Positions 1-8,399 are shown, numbered from the stretch's first letter. The stretch is 64,000 bases of DNA from Parvicella sp964387945 (GCA_964387945.1 CAYLYX010000013.1:27624-91623), one strand, 5' to 3'. Notes: generated by a model not told the origin, from the sequence alone. Numbers and translations: made by a program.

Positions 1-2
1 TA

Positions 3-293
3 TTAGAAGGGGGTGGAAATGCCGGGATGTTGAATATGCTATTGATCGTAGCAATGTTTGCCGTTTTTTACATTTTCATTTTAAGACCACAGAGTAAAAA
101 GAGAAAGGAAATGGAAATGATGCGAGAAAACCTATCTAAGGGTGATCGTGTGATGGCGAATGGAATTTACGGAAAAGTGTTGAAGATTGACGGTGATGAG
201 GTGACACTCGAACTGGAAGAGGGGAAAATGAAGGTGCATAAGAACTTCGTGGAAGCAGTTCCAGAGAGTACTTCCGAAAAAGAAGATAAATAG
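3..293 (+). CDS. yajC: Preprotein translocase subunit YajC, 5' end outside window
   Basis: Accessory subunit of the Sec holotranslocase (SecDF-YajC) in the inner membrane. The visible part has one N-terminal membrane segment ending in ILRPQSKKRKE, the RPQ-K/R-rich boundary typical of YajC, followed by a small basic and acidic cytosolic domain with the GDRV..NGIYGKV signature. An ATG lies at 27, but the frame stays open to the window edge and the upstream codons read EGGGNAGM, like the Gly-rich stretch before the membrane helix in Bacteroidota YajC. The true start is therefore probably upstream and the gene is partial here. Its stop overlaps the coaE GTG start by one base (TAGTG), suggesting translational coupling. 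Confidence 0.9.
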   Translation, partial: LEGGGNAGMLNMLLIVAMFAVFYIFILRPQSKKRKEMEMMRENLSKGDRVMANGIYGKVLKIDGDEVTLELEEGKMKVHKNFVEAVPESTSEKEDK

Positions 294-886
294 TGGTTAA
301 ACTCGGGCTCACAGGAGGAATTGGTAGTGGAAAAACCACAGTAGCAAAGATTTTTGAGGAGTTCAATGTACCAGTCTACTGTTCAGACGACCGTGGGAAA
401 TGGCTCTTGAACCAGCCTGCTCTAAAAGAAAAAGTTACCGAGAAATTTGGTGCGGAGGCTTATAAAGAAGATGGCTCACTGAATAACGAATACATCGCAA
501 GCATTGTGTTTAAAGATAGAGAAGCGTTAGATGCTTTAAACGCTATTGTTCACCCAGCAGTTGCAGCAGATTTTGAAAGCTGGTGTGGCTATCAAAAAAG
601 TGAGATCATCGTCAAAGAAGCAGCGATTTTGATCGAATCAGGAGGAAAGGATACGGTTGATGAAATTATTGTAGTGACGGCTCCCGCAAGAGTAAGAATG
701 GATCGCGTAATGAAGCGTGATGGTGTGTCAGAGCAGCAAGTCGTGGATCGATTAAACAATCAAATGACGGATTCACAAAGATTAAAATATGCTACCTACG
801 TGATCGATAATGGCGGAGACCAGATGTTGATCTCTCAAGTAAAAAGCTTGTTGGAAGACGTAAAAAGAAAGTATCACCTGAGGTAA
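293..886 (+). CDS. coaE: Dephospho-CoA kinase
   Basis: Phosphorylates the 3'-hydroxyl of dephospho-CoA with ATP, the last step of coenzyme A synthesis, in the cytosol. The protein (197 aa) opens with the P-loop GGIGSGKT at residues 8-15, has the CSDD stretch near residue 30 expected around the substrate site, and the VHPAV and KRDG..EQQV motifs of the CoaE lid and C-terminal region. Length is normal for the family. The start is GTG, overlapping the yajC stop by one base. Its 3' end overlaps the convergent CPBP protease gene by 13 bases. Confidence 0.95.
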   Translation: MVKLGLTGGIGSGKTTVAKIFEEFNVPVYCSDDRGKWLLNQPALKEKVTEKFGAEAYKEDGSLNNEYIASIVFKDREALDALNAIVHPAVAADFESWCGYQKSEIIVKEAAILIESGGKDTVDEIIVVTAPARVRMDRVMKRDGVSEQQVVDRLNNQMTDSQRLKYATYVIDNGGDQMLISQVKSLLEDVKRKYHLR

Positions 887-1794
887 ATACCTTTGGTTTG
901 ATACCATTTTGAAGGGATTTTATCTGAACGAATCACGACTATAAGTAATACCAGCAAGGTGATCACAATTCCAAGTCCTGCGTAAAGAGAAATCGTCAAC
1001 TCATCCCAATTGAACATGCGTTGAAAGTGCTCTACGGTAAGGATAAAGGCATTATTGAGTAAATGTAATACCATGCTTATCCAAAGGCTTCCTGTAAAAG
1101 CTACAATCATTCCATAGCAAAAGCCAAGCGCAAGCATTGGCAGAAAATTGAAGGGCTGAAGGTGAATCAAAGCAAATAAGATAGAACTAATTGTGATTCC
1201 TACCCAAATGTTCTGGGTAGCCTTAGTGAAGAGGTTCTGAATCAGTCCCCGAAATAATAGTTCCTCACTGATTGCCGGGATCAATGCAATTAAAAAAACG
1301 TTGGCAAAATAACTTCTCCAAGTTTCACCTATATAAGCATAAATGGTCTTTTCTTGAACCGCCTGTTGGTATTCGAATGATTCCTGCACTGATGCGGAGA
1401 TAAACGAAAAATCAATCTGGTGATTAATCATGTAGAGCCCCTGATTTATGAACGTGAGTAAAACAAATGCGATTGGCACCCAAAGCCAATGTTTAGCTGC
1501 TGGTTTTCGAAACAAAATAGCTTCTTTTGGGTCAGAATTAAAGAGTTTTGTTAAGAGGAGAACTGGAGCAATGAAAGCAATTAGGTGAAAGATGAAGTTG
1601 CCGATTTTCATCATCCGTATCCCATCAATTCGAGTAAGGTCTAACACGATATCTCTTGGAGAGTTAGTATTGAGCAGAAACTTGGCTAGGGATAGATTAA
1701 TTAGCTGTGCAAAGGAGGAAGCAAACAGAATCAGGGCGATACATAATACTACTTTTTGCCATGGATTGAGATGTTGTAATTGCCCGTTTTTCAA
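874..1794 (-). CDS. CPBP family intramembrane glutamic endopeptidase
   Basis: Predicted multi-pass inner membrane protease of the CAAX/CPBP (Abi) family. About eight hydrophobic segments are visible in 306 aa. The family motifs are present: EExxxR at E177-E178 and R182 (SEELLFRG), a second-motif histidine at H211 (IHLQPF) and HxxxN at H244-N248, so an active enzyme is likely. The substrate is unknown; bacterial members have been linked to peptide maturation, bacteriocin immunity and membrane protein processing. It is divergent from dusB with a 36-base gap and overlaps coaE tail to tail. Nothing adjacent suggests a peptide substrate. Confidence 0.88.
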   Translation of the reverse strand: MKNGQLQHLNPWQKVVLCIALILFASSFAQLINLSLAKFLLNTNSPRDIVLDLTRIDGIRMMKIGNFIFHLIAFIAPVLLLTKLFNSDPKEAILFRKPAAKHWLWVPIAFVLLTFINQGLYMINHQIDFSFISASVQESFEYQQAVQEKTIYAYIGETWRSYFANVFLIALIPAISEELLFRGLIQNLFTKATQNIWVGITISSILFALIHLQPFNFLPMLALGFCYGMIVAFTGSLWISMVLHLLNNAFILTVEHFQRMFNWDELTISLYAGLGIVITLLVLLIVVIRSDKIPSKWYQTKGIYLR

Positions 1795-1811
1795 AAGGTT
1801 GCTTAATTTTG
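1780..1811 (+). promoter_or_regulatory. Candidate Bacteroidota promoter for dusB
   Basis: TAATTTTG at 1804-1811 matches the Bacteroidota -7 element TAnnTTTG, with a TTG at 1780-1782 at a slightly long 21-base spacing. It lies 19 bases before the dusB TTG start and partly inside the first codons of the divergent protease gene. Confidence 0.5.
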
Positions 1812-1830
1812 TAGTCTCAAAAATACACTT

Positions 1831-2826
1831 TTGGTAAAAATAAAAGATATCGAACTGGGGGAATTTCCCCTTTTACTGGCTCCCATGGAGGATGTGAGCG
1901 ATCCACCGTTTCGTGCACTTTGTAAAAAATACGGAGCGGATGTGATGTTCACGGAGTTTATTTCTTCAGAAGGATTGATTCGAGATGCTGCAAAAAGTGT
2001 TCAGAAGTTAGACATCTTTGAGTACGAACGCCCCATTGGTATCCAAATTTTTGGTTCTGAGATTGATTCCATGAAGCAGTCTGCTGAGATTTGCGAAAGT
2101 GCGCAACCAGACATCATCGACATTAATTATGGTTGTCCTGTGAAAAAGGTAGCATGTAAAGGTGCAGGAGCTGGAATTCTTCAGGATATTCCAAAGATGG
2201 TTTCGATGACGGCAGAAATTGTTAAGAGTACGAATCTTCCAGTCACGGTAAAAACTCGTTTGGGGTGGGATGAGAGTAGTAAATACATTGTGGAGGTAGC
2301 CGAACGATTACAAGATGTGGGAATTCAAGCCATTTCCATACATGGAAGAACACGTAAACAAATGTATAAAGGAGATGCGGATTGGACCTTGATTGCAGAA
2401 ACTAAGAATAATCCTAGGTTACATATTCCTGTTTTTGGGAACGGAGATATCGATTCTCCTCAAAAAGCGGTGGAATATAAAAATAGGTATGGGGTAGATG
2501 GTGTAATGATTGGTAGGGCGTCTATCGGAAATCCTTGGTTTTTTAGAGAAGTAAAACATTTTATTGAGACTGCGGAAATGCTGCCAAAAGCTACGCTTGC
2601 AGAGCGTGTAAAGGTAACCAAGGAGCACCTCAATTATTCCGTTGAGTGGAAAGGTGAACGTCTGGGAGTGGTTGAAATGAGAAGGCATTATTCAAATTAC
2701 TTCAAAGGAATTGAGAACTTTAAACCAACCAGAACCCAGCTGGTAACCCTCGATACACATCAGGAAATACTGGAAGTGCTTGATGGTATTATGGATCAAT
2801 ATGGATCGTATGCTTATCAGGACTAA
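1831..2826 (+). CDS. dusB: tRNA-dihydrouridine synthase
   Basis: FMN-dependent reduction of uridines in tRNA to dihydrouridine. The TIM-barrel start LLLAPMEDVSDPPFR is characteristic of DusB-type enzymes. The catalytic cysteine is C102 in the NYGCP motif, followed by the KGAGAGIL flavin-binding stretch; the IHGRTR motif near residue 170 and the GNGDI and GVMIGRA phosphate-binding strands are present. At 331 aa the length is normal. The start is TTG at 1831; translation from there gives MVKIKDIELG, a usual N-terminus for this family, and the candidate promoter just upstream leaves little room for an earlier start. Confidence 0.95.
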   Translation: MVKIKDIELGEFPLLLAPMEDVSDPPFRALCKKYGADVMFTEFISSEGLIRDAAKSVQKLDIFEYERPIGIQIFGSEIDSMKQSAEICESAQPDIIDINYGCPVKKVACKGAGAGILQDIPKMVSMTAEIVKSTNLPVTVKTRLGWDESSKYIVEVAERLQDVGIQAISIHGRTRKQMYKGDADWTLIAETKNNPRLHIPVFGNGDIDSPQKAVEYKNRYGVDGVMIGRASIGNPWFFREVKHFIETAEMLPKATLAERVKVTKEHLNYSVEWKGERLGVVEMRRHYSNYFKGIENFKPTRTQLVTLDTHQEILEVLDGIMDQYGSYAYQD

Positions 2827-2871
2827 GGTTTGTCATGCATTTATGGGTAGCTTTACAACAAGGATTAAGTT

Positions 2872-3426
2872 ATGAAAGTATATACAAAGACAGGAGATAA
2901 AGGAGAGACCTCGCTTTTTGGCGGGAAACGTGTAAAAAAATACAATGTCCGCATTGAAGCATACGGCACGAGTGATGAACTCAACTCATGGATAGGTTTG
3001 ATATGTTCTCAATCGATTGATCAAAGCCATCGTTCAGTACTGACTGAAATTCAGGATAGAATTTTTACACTGGGAGCCCAATTGGCGGCAGATCCAGATA
3101 AGCCAAAGTTAAAAATGCCCCGAATTAAAGAGACAGATATCACTTTGCTGGAAGAAGAAATGGATAAGATGGATGCCGAATTACCTGAAATGACCAAGTT
3201 TACATTGCCAGGTGGGAATACAGTAGTTTCTTATTGTCATTTAGCTAGATGCGTTTGTAGACGTTGCGAAAGAAGGGTTATTGAATTGGCAGATGCTGCA
3301 GTCGTGGAGCCTTTAATTGTTCAGTATTTGAATCGTTTGAGCGACTATTTATTTGTTTTAGGAAGGAAATTGGCGCAAGAAACAAACGCTCCAGAAGTTT
3401 ACTGGGAGCCCAAAGGTGTTAATTAG
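2872..3426 (+). CDS. Cob(I)alamin adenosyltransferase, PduO type
   Basis: Transfers the adenosyl group of ATP to cob(I)alamin to form adenosylcobalamin. The protein (184 aa) begins with the PduO/MMAB nucleotide-binding motif YTKTGDKGETSLFGG and has the second family motif with RCVCRRCERRV near residues 126-136 and NRLSDYLFVLGR towards the C-terminus. The fold is a five-helix bundle that works as a trimer. No other cobalamin synthesis gene is adjacent, so the role is probably salvage of imported corrinoids for B12-dependent enzymes such as methylmalonyl-CoA mutase; that link is inferred. Confidence 0.93.
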   Translation: MKVYTKTGDKGETSLFGGKRVKKYNVRIEAYGTSDELNSWIGLICSQSIDQSHRSVLTEIQDRIFTLGAQLAADPDKPKLKMPRIKETDITLLEEEMDKMDAELPEMTKFTLPGGNTVVSYCHLARCVCRRCERRVIELADAAVVEPLIVQYLNRLSDYLFVLGRKLAQETNAPEVYWEPKGVN

Positions 3427-3484
3427 TTGTTTATTTATTTGTTTTTCAGTTTGTTATAAGTTAATAACTATTTTGAATCCAAAA

Positions 3485-3515
3485 GTTGTTTGGTGTAACT
3501 AAAAAATTACTTTTG
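3485..3515 (+). promoter_or_regulatory. Bacteroidota-type promoter upstream of DUF2795 gene
   Basis: GTTG at 3485-3488 is followed after exactly 19 bases by TACTTTTG at 3508-3515, matching the TTG-N19-TAnnTTTG consensus. The ATG at 3547 lies 31 bases downstream. Confidence 0.7.
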
Positions 3516-3546
3516 CGTTCGATTACAAACAACTAAACACAAGACT

Positions 3547-3768
3547 ATGTATTGGACATTAGAATTAGCGTCATATTTAGAGGATGCTCCATGGCCTGCA
3601 TCAAAGGAAGAATTGATTGACTTTGCAATGCGTACTGGTGCCCCTCTAGAGGTTGTTGAAAATCTTCAGGCAATTGAGGATGAAGAGGAAGTATATGAGA
3701 CAATTGAGGAGATATGGCCAGACTATCCTTCTAAAGAAGATTTCTTCTTTAACGAGGATGAGTACTAG
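3547..3768 (+). CDS. DUF2795 small acidic protein
   Basis: A 73-aa, strongly acidic protein of the DUF2795 type that is widely conserved in Bacteroidota, recognisable from the MYWTLELASYLEDAPWP start, the RTGAPLEVVENLQ core and the EEIWPDYPS tail. The function is unknown. No signal peptide or membrane segment is present, so it should be cytosolic. It stands alone, with its own good promoter upstream and a strong intrinsic terminator 20 bases after the stop, so it is a monocistronic and probably well expressed gene. Confidence 0.88.
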   Translation: MYWTLELASYLEDAPWPASKEELIDFAMRTGAPLEVVENLQAIEDEEEVYETIEEIWPDYPSKEDFFFNEDEY

Positions 3769-3788
3769 ATTGAATAAAATTTCAAACT

Positions 3789-3820
3789 AAACCCAGACCT
3801 TTAGCGTCTGGGTTTTTTGT
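3789..3820 (+). terminator. Intrinsic terminator after DUF2795 gene
   Basis: Perfect 9-bp stem, AACCCAGAC (3790-3798) with GTCTGGGTT (3806-3814), a seven-base loop and a following T run to about 3818. Confidence 0.85.
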
Positions 3821-3842
3821 TTTTATCTATACCTTTACCGCC

Positions 3843-4208
3843 ATGGCAAAAAACAAGATACTTTTATTGAACTCATGCAGCACCTGTGTACGCATAAGCA
3901 ACGAAATTGGGGTAGACGAATCGTGGGAAGTTCAGAACATTAAGGAAAATAATATTGATGAAGATACACTAGAGGAGCTTAAGGCTGTCTATGGATCGTA
4001 TGAGGCGGTCTTCTCAAAACGTGCCATGAAGTATAAATCAATGGGCATCAAAGAGAAGGTAAAGAAAGATGAAGATTACAAACCGTTAATCTTAGAAGAG
4101 TATACCTTTCTTAAACGACCTGTAATCTTTGTCGAGGATCGAGTTTTTGTGGGGAATAGTAAGAAAACCATTTCGGAAGTTAAGGCAGCTTTGGGGGTAA
4201 ATGAGTAA
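3843..4208 (+). CDS. ArsC/Spx-like thioredoxin-fold protein
   Basis: Small (121 aa) cytosolic protein of the arsenate reductase/Spx/MgsR-like group. A CSTC motif sits after the first beta strand (residues 12-15), and the KRPVIFVEDRVFVG stretch near residue 91 matches the conserved RPV...vGf segment of ArsC-like proteins. A true arsenate reductase has a single active cysteine in CxxS; here both positions are cysteines, closer to Spx or YffB-like redox proteins. The specific role is not known. It overlaps the following EamA gene by 8 bases, implying co-expression. A near-consensus box (TACCTTTA) ends only a few bases before the ATG. Confidence 0.8.
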   Translation: MAKNKILLLNSCSTCVRISNEIGVDESWEVQNIKENNIDEDTLEELKAVYGSYEAVFSKRAMKYKSMGIKEKVKKDEDYKPLILEEYTFLKRPVIFVEDRVFVGNSKKTISEVKAALGVNE

Positions 4209-5115
4209 CCTAAAAGCCCATCTGGCTCTTTTAGTAATTAACGTCATCTATGCGGTTAGTTACGGATTTTCGAAGGATGTGTTTGACGGATACATTCCTC
4301 CTTTTGCATTTATTCTAATTCGCGTTTTGGTAGCGTCTGTCCTGTTTTGGCTCTTGGTGCCATTCACAAAAAAAGAACAGCTGAAGAAAAAGGACATTCC
4401 AATGTTTATCCTCTGTGCTTTCTTTGGAGTTGCAGCCAACCAGTTGATGTTCTTTGAAGGTCTCAACAATACCATGTCTATCAATGCTTCGGTCATTATG
4501 GTGGCTACACCATTGATTGTTTTGGTGCTGTCTCGAATTGTTTTAGGAGAAGCCTTGCGAAGTCAGAAAGTATTGGGTGTGTTGATTGGTTTGGGAGGAG
4601 CACTTGCGTTGATTTTGACCAAAGTGGCCTCTGGAAAAATATCTTATTACGGAGATTTAATGATTTTGCTCAATGCCACTTCCTATGGTTTTTATCTGGT
4701 TCTAGTCAAGCCCCTCATGAAAAAGTATCACCCGCTCACGGTTATCCGATGGGCTTTTACTTTTGGCTTGCTCATGGTCATTCCGTTTGGGTTATCTCAA
4801 TGGGATCAGATCAATTGGGACTTCACACCAAAGATTCTCGCAGAGGTTATTTTTATCGTAATGGCTACTACGTTTTTGACCTACTTGTTAACGGTTTATA
4901 GTCTAGGAAAGGTGAGTCCTACCATTGTAAGTGCTTACATTTATATTCAACCTGTGTTGGCAGCCATGATCGCCATAATGCTGGGAGAGGAGCAACTGAC
5001 CTTTAATATAGTTGTCTACGGATTAATGATTTTTTTAGGCGTATTTTTAGTGAGTGTTCCTATTAAGAAAAGACGAGATAATCTAATCTTAAAAGATGAA
5101 ATGCTTGAAAAGTAG
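4201..5115 (+). CDS. EamA/DMT family transporter
   Basis: Inner membrane permease of the drug/metabolite transporter superfamily, with ten hydrophobic segments in 304 aa arranged as two EamA repeats (about residues 5-140 and 150-290). The paired feature is the glycine-rich GVLIGLGGALALI helix at the end of repeat one, matched by VYGLMIFLGVFLVS in repeat two. The substrate cannot be told from sequence; relatives export amino acids or other metabolites. The ATG lies inside the end of the ArsC-like gene. A short basic tail follows the last helix. Confidence 0.88.
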   Translation: MSNLKAHLALLVINVIYAVSYGFSKDVFDGYIPPFAFILIRVLVASVLFWLLVPFTKKEQLKKKDIPMFILCAFFGVAANQLMFFEGLNNTMSINASVIMVATPLIVLVLSRIVLGEALRSQKVLGVLIGLGGALALILTKVASGKISYYGDLMILLNATSYGFYLVLVKPLMKKYHPLTVIRWAFTFGLLMVIPFGLSQWDQINWDFTPKILAEVIFIVMATTFLTYLLTVYSLGKVSPTIVSAYIYIQPVLAAMIAIMLGEEQLTFNIVVYGLMIFLGVFLVSVPIKKRRDNLILKDEMLEK

Positions 5116-5120
5116 TAGTT

Positions 5121-6044
5121 TTGAAGGTGCTTCGTAGTTTAACCATAGTAGGGTTGATCCTTGTGACCTGTCAAGGTTTTTTTTCGCAGAAATTATTTGA
5201 GTATTCAGATACACTCAACAAAACGCGAAGAAATTGGGTGTGGATTACCGAAGGTGTTGGAGCTTCGTCATCTATTTTTCTTTTAAATCAAGTATGGTAT
5301 AAAAATTATCCTCGCTCTCCGTTGCACTCGTTTAATGATAACGATCAGTGGTTGCAGATGGACAAAGTCGGACATGCAATGACGAGTTATTACATTGGTA
5401 TGGCGGGTAACGAAATGATGAAGTGGAGTGGTGTGGATCAGAAGAAATCGGTGCTATTTGGAAGTACGCTTGGGTTGGTCTACCTTACAGGTGTTGAGTT
5501 GCTAGATGGGACATCAGCACAATGGGGTTTTAGTTGGGGAGACATGGCTGCAAATGCATCGGGCACATTACTGGTGGGAGGTCAGGAACTATTATGGGGT
5601 GAGCAGCGCATTAAAATGAAGGTAAGCGCACATCAAACGACTTATGCGTTGTATCGACCGAATTTATTGGGGTCAACGACACTAGAAAGATTATTGAAGG
5701 ATTATAATGGACAAACCTATTGGTTGAGTCTCAATTTGAAATCCATGTTTTTCCAAAAGCTAGATAAGTTTCCGGGATGGTTAAACGTGGCCATGGGTTA
5801 CGGAGCGGAAGAAATGGTAGCAGGTTCAGAAGGTGCTGATTTTTGCTTAGAGCATCCCGATCTTTGTGGTGCATTGAATCCACATCGTCAATGGTATTTT
5901 TCTTTGGATGTAGACCTTACCCAAATAGAATGGAAGCGAAAAGTCTTTAAAGCAATTTTCGGCAGCTTTGGATGGATCAAATTCCCTGCTCCTACACTTG
6001 AGTTTGGGGGAGGGAAAACCAACTTTTACTGGTTTTATTTCTGA
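5121..6044 (+). CDS. DUF2279 (YfiM-like) exported protein
   Basis: Protein of 307 aa with an N-terminal signal sequence (hydrophobic residues about 7-20) and the DUF2279/YfiM signature: MDKVGHAMTSYYIG near residue 80, then GLVYLTGVELLDG and a Trp/Gly-rich GFSWGDMAANASG segment. YfiM-type proteins are cell-envelope proteins of unclear function. The start is TTG at 5121, five bases after the EamA stop, so it is probably in that operon. No lipobox cysteine is well placed (TCQG at 16-19 is a weak candidate). The 3' end overlaps ubiE by 10 bases tail to tail. Confidence 0.8.
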   Translation: MKVLRSLTIVGLILVTCQGFFSQKLFEYSDTLNKTRRNWVWITEGVGASSSIFLLNQVWYKNYPRSPLHSFNDNDQWLQMDKVGHAMTSYYIGMAGNEMMKWSGVDQKKSVLFGSTLGLVYLTGVELLDGTSAQWGFSWGDMAANASGTLLVGGQELLWGEQRIKMKVSAHQTTYALYRPNLLGSTTLERLLKDYNGQTYWLSLNLKSMFFQKLDKFPGWLNVAMGYGAEEMVAGSEGADFCLEHPDLCGALNPHRQWYFSLDVDLTQIEWKRKVFKAIFGSFGWIKFPAPTLEFGGGKTNFYWFYF

Positions 6045-6760
6045 CCGGTATAAATCGTAGCAATACCTCCTGAAACCTCTTTTTTAGCAAGATTAGTGTA
6101 TCCCACCTTAGACAGAATATCAAGGAAAGCCTGTCCTTCTGGAAAAGCATTTACTGATTCGGGCAAGTAGGTGTATGCCGAAGCGTCCTTCGAAATAGCG
6201 TTACCCACTTTGGGAAGAACATATTTTGAGTAGAAATTGAAACTTTGCTTTACTGGAAATTTTTTGGGTTTTGAAAACTCCAGAATGGCCACAATTCCGT
6301 TTGGACGTAACACACGAAACATTTCTCCCAATCCCTTTTCAAGGTTTTCAAAATTTCTTACTCCAAACCCTACGGTTATGGCATCAAAAGAATTTTCATC
6401 AAAGGGCAAATCCTCCGAATCGCCATATTGAAGCGTAATGACCTTGTCGTATCCTTTTCTTAGGATTTTGTCTTTCCCTTTTTCCAACATTCCATTAGAA
6501 ATGTCAACTCCCGTAATTGCTTTGGGGTTTAACTTGAGTGACTCAATGGCAAAGTCACCTGTACCCGTTGCGATATCCAAAATTTCTTTAGGGTCACTTT
6601 TGGAAATTATCCGGATTGCTCGCTTTCGCCACAGTTTATCAATCCCCATAGACAGCAAGTGATTCAAGAAATCATACTTGTGAGAGATGTTGTCAAACAT
6701 ATCTGCCACTTGCTCCTTTTTGCCTTTCTCAGAGTCTTTATAAGGTTTTACTTCAGCCAT
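6035..6760 (-). CDS. ubiE: Demethylmenaquinone/ubiquinone C-methyltransferase
   Basis: SAM-dependent methyltransferase for the last step of menaquinone synthesis, 2-demethylmenaquinone to menaquinone; Bacteroidota use menaquinone, so MenG is the likely role. The 241-aa protein has the family start KEQVADMFDNISHKYDFLN, motif I DIATGTGDFAI, VGFGVRNFENLEKGL and the FEVLRP-type RVLRPNG motif. It is cytosolic and membrane-associated in related organisms. Length is normal. It is transcribed alone, divergent from the DUF1573 gene. Confidence 0.94.
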   Translation of the reverse strand: MAEVKPYKDSEKGKKEQVADMFDNISHKYDFLNHLLSMGIDKLWRKRAIRIISKSDPKEILDIATGTGDFAIESLKLNPKAITGVDISNGMLEKGKDKILRKGYDKVITLQYGDSEDLPFDENSFDAITVGFGVRNFENLEKGLGEMFRVLRPNGIVAILEFSKPKKFPVKQSFNFYSKYVLPKVGNAISKDASAYTYLPESVNAFPEGQAFLDILSKVGYTNLAKKEVSGGIATIYTGQK

Positions 6761-6895
6761 GCGTCAAAGATAGCCCACTTTCTTCAATTCTAACCAATTT
6801 GTTAATGAATTCCTAATTGTTGTTATACATGAGTTAACGAAAGAAAGAGGCAGTGAATATCAGCTTAAATTGCACGTAACCAAAAATTTACAAAT

Positions 6896-7282
6896 ATGAA
6901 AACGATCTTATTTTTTACCGTTATTTTAGTGTTTTCAGCAGCAAAGGTGAAAGCTCAGGCAAAAGCACATTTCCCAGAAATGATACATGATTTTGATACG
7001 CTTACCCAATACGGCAAGTGTCAGCACGATTTTATGTTAATCAACACGGGAGACGAACCTTTGGTTATAGCTAATGTTAAAACCTCTTGCGGTTGCGATG
7101 TCCCAAATTGGGATAAAGAACCCGTGTTACCAGGAGATACCACTTATGTAAACTATAAGTACGACTCTAAACGGATAGGTCCCATCAATAAAACGATGAC
7201 TATTCAGTCTAATGACCCCGAGAACCCCGTCATTGTTGTAAGAGTTAAAGGCTTAATTTTACCTAAAGAAGAGCAAAATTAG
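6896..7282 (+). CDS. DUF1573 exported protein
   Basis: Secreted 128-aa protein consisting of a signal peptide (residues 1-20, ending VKAQA) and one DUF1573 Ig-like domain with the usual signature HDFDTL, FMLINTGDEPL and the SCGC pair at about residues 63-66, followed by PGDTTYVNYKYDS and TMTIQSNDP. DUF1573 proteins are very common in Bacteroidota and are presumed envelope proteins of unknown function. Its stop overlaps the convergent scoB stop by 4 bases. An AT-rich leader of about 130 bases precedes it. Confidence 0.88.
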   Translation: MKTILFFTVILVFSAAKVKAQAKAHFPEMIHDFDTLTQYGKCQHDFMLINTGDEPLVIANVKTSCGCDVPNWDKEPVLPGDTTYVNYKYDSKRIGPINKTMTIQSNDPENPVIVVRVKGLILPKEEQN

Positions 7283-7935
7283 ACCTTCATTTCAGGTACA
7301 TCGCCATCTATAATTAGTTGAGCTTCTGTAGCTGCTTTGATTTCTTCAACGCTGACTCCTGGAGCTCTTTCTAACAATCGAAGACCTCCTTCTGGTAATA
7401 CTTCCATCACACAAAGATTAGTAACGATCTTTTTAACGCAATTTACACCCGTAAGAGGAAGAGAGCATTCTTTTAGAATTTTACTTTCTCCTCTTTTATT
7501 GGTATGCATCATGGCAACAATAATGTTATCTGCAGAAGCAACTAAGTCCATCGCTCCTCCCATTCCTTTTACCATCTTACCAGGGATTTTCCAGTTGGCG
7601 ATGTCTCCATTTTCTGAAACCTCCATTGCTCCTAGAACAGTTAGTTGAACGTGTTGTCCACGAATCATCGAAAAACTAGTTGCGGAGTCGAAATAAGCTG
7701 CGCCTGGCATAGCGGTAATTGTTTGTTTTCCAGCGTTGATTAAGTCAGCATCTTCCTCTCCTTCGTATGGAAATGGTCCCATTCCTAAAATGCCATTTTC
7801 ACTTTGAAATTCTACCTCAATACCTTCGGGAATATAGTTTGCAACTAATGTTGGAATTCCGATACCTAGATTAACGTACCAGCCATCTTCTAATTCTTTT
7901 GCTATTCTCTGTGCTATTTGATTTTTTGTTAACAT
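7279..7935 (-). CDS. scoB: 3-oxoacid CoA-transferase subunit B
   Basis: Beta subunit of succinyl-CoA:3-ketoacid (acetoacetate) CoA-transferase, which activates acetoacetate with succinyl-CoA. The protein (218 aa) has the VNLGIGIPTLVANYIPEG start and the SENGILGMGP motif carrying the catalytic glutamate that forms the enzyme-CoA thioester. The TDLCVMEV-like NLCVMEVLPEGG motif is near the C-terminus. The partner subunit lies upstream on the same strand, separated by a small inserted gene. Full length. Confidence 0.95.
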   Translation of the reverse strand: MLTKNQIAQRIAKELEDGWYVNLGIGIPTLVANYIPEGIEVEFQSENGILGMGPFPYEGEEDADLINAGKQTITAMPGAAYFDSATSFSMIRGQHVQLTVLGAMEVSENGDIANWKIPGKMVKGMGGAMDLVASADNIIVAMMHTNKRGESKILKECSLPLTGVNCVKKIVTNLCVMEVLPEGGLRLLERAPGVSVEEIKAATEAQLIIDGDVPEMKV

Positions 7936-7944
7936 ATCTGTTAA

Positions 7945-8396
7945 AATTTACCAATGTAATAATTAATCAATGTATTAATAATTTCGTTTGCTTGAGCTGA
8001 GTATTTTGTAAACGATCAACCCAAGTTCCCTAATGCTTTTCTCTAAGTCTTCATCAAAAGGGTAAGATTCTGAATGTTTGCATAGGATCAGCCAATATTT
8101 AGTCTCCTCAAGTTCCTTTGCGGCAATCTTTACTTTATGAACAAAGTCTGATTTACTTTCGGCATTTTGAGCTTCACAAATATTTGCGCCTATAGAGGTG
8201 CCACTCCTTAGTAACTGGTTCGCAATGACTTTTTTATTCAAGCTATCTAGTTTTTCACAAAACGTAATGACCTTCAAAGAAAAATCTATGCTTTTATCTA
8301 CAACTGGATTCCCTTTAGTGATCATAACGCTTCACAAATTATAGTGTCTAATTATTTGGCAATTGTTTCATTATTACATTAATCCATTGCTAAATT
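7945..8396. repeat. Imperfect inverted repeats around the four-helix-bundle gene
   Basis: The 19 bases at 7945-7963 and those at 8378-8396 are inverted copies matching at 16 of 19 positions (AATTTA.CAATG core). In a shifted register AATGTAATAAT (7953-7963) pairs exactly over 11 bases with 8370-8380. The repeats frame the gene at 7975-8325 and fill the gap between scoA and scoB almost exactly. Both arms are AT-rich, so chance pairing is possible. Confidence 0.5.
7975..8325 (-). CDS. Four-helix bundle protein (23S rRNA intervening-sequence family)
   Basis: Small (116 aa) protein of the four-helix bundle/S23 (IVP, TIGR02436) family, first known from intervening sequences in 23S rRNA genes but common as single genes in Bacteroidota. 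The signature is the RSGTSIGANICEAQ stretch near residues 41-54 followed by FVHKVKIAAKELEETKYWL. The function is unknown; relatives form pentameric bundles. Here it is inserted between scoA and scoB on the same strand, with inverted repeats close to both ends, which suggests a small mobile or formerly mobile cassette. No transposase is visible. Confidence 0.85.
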   Translation of the reverse strand: MITKGNPVVDKSIDFSLKVITFCEKLDSLNKKVIANQLLRSGTSIGANICEAQNAESKSDFVHKVKIAAKELEETKYWLILCKHSESYPFDEDLEKSIRELGLIVYKILSSSKRNY

Positions 8397-8399
8397 GCA

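Noticed and set aside
1592..1837. Plus-strand open frame opposite the start of the CPBP protease
   Set aside because: It is antisense to the protease's first helices and overlaps the dusB promoter; no protein features.
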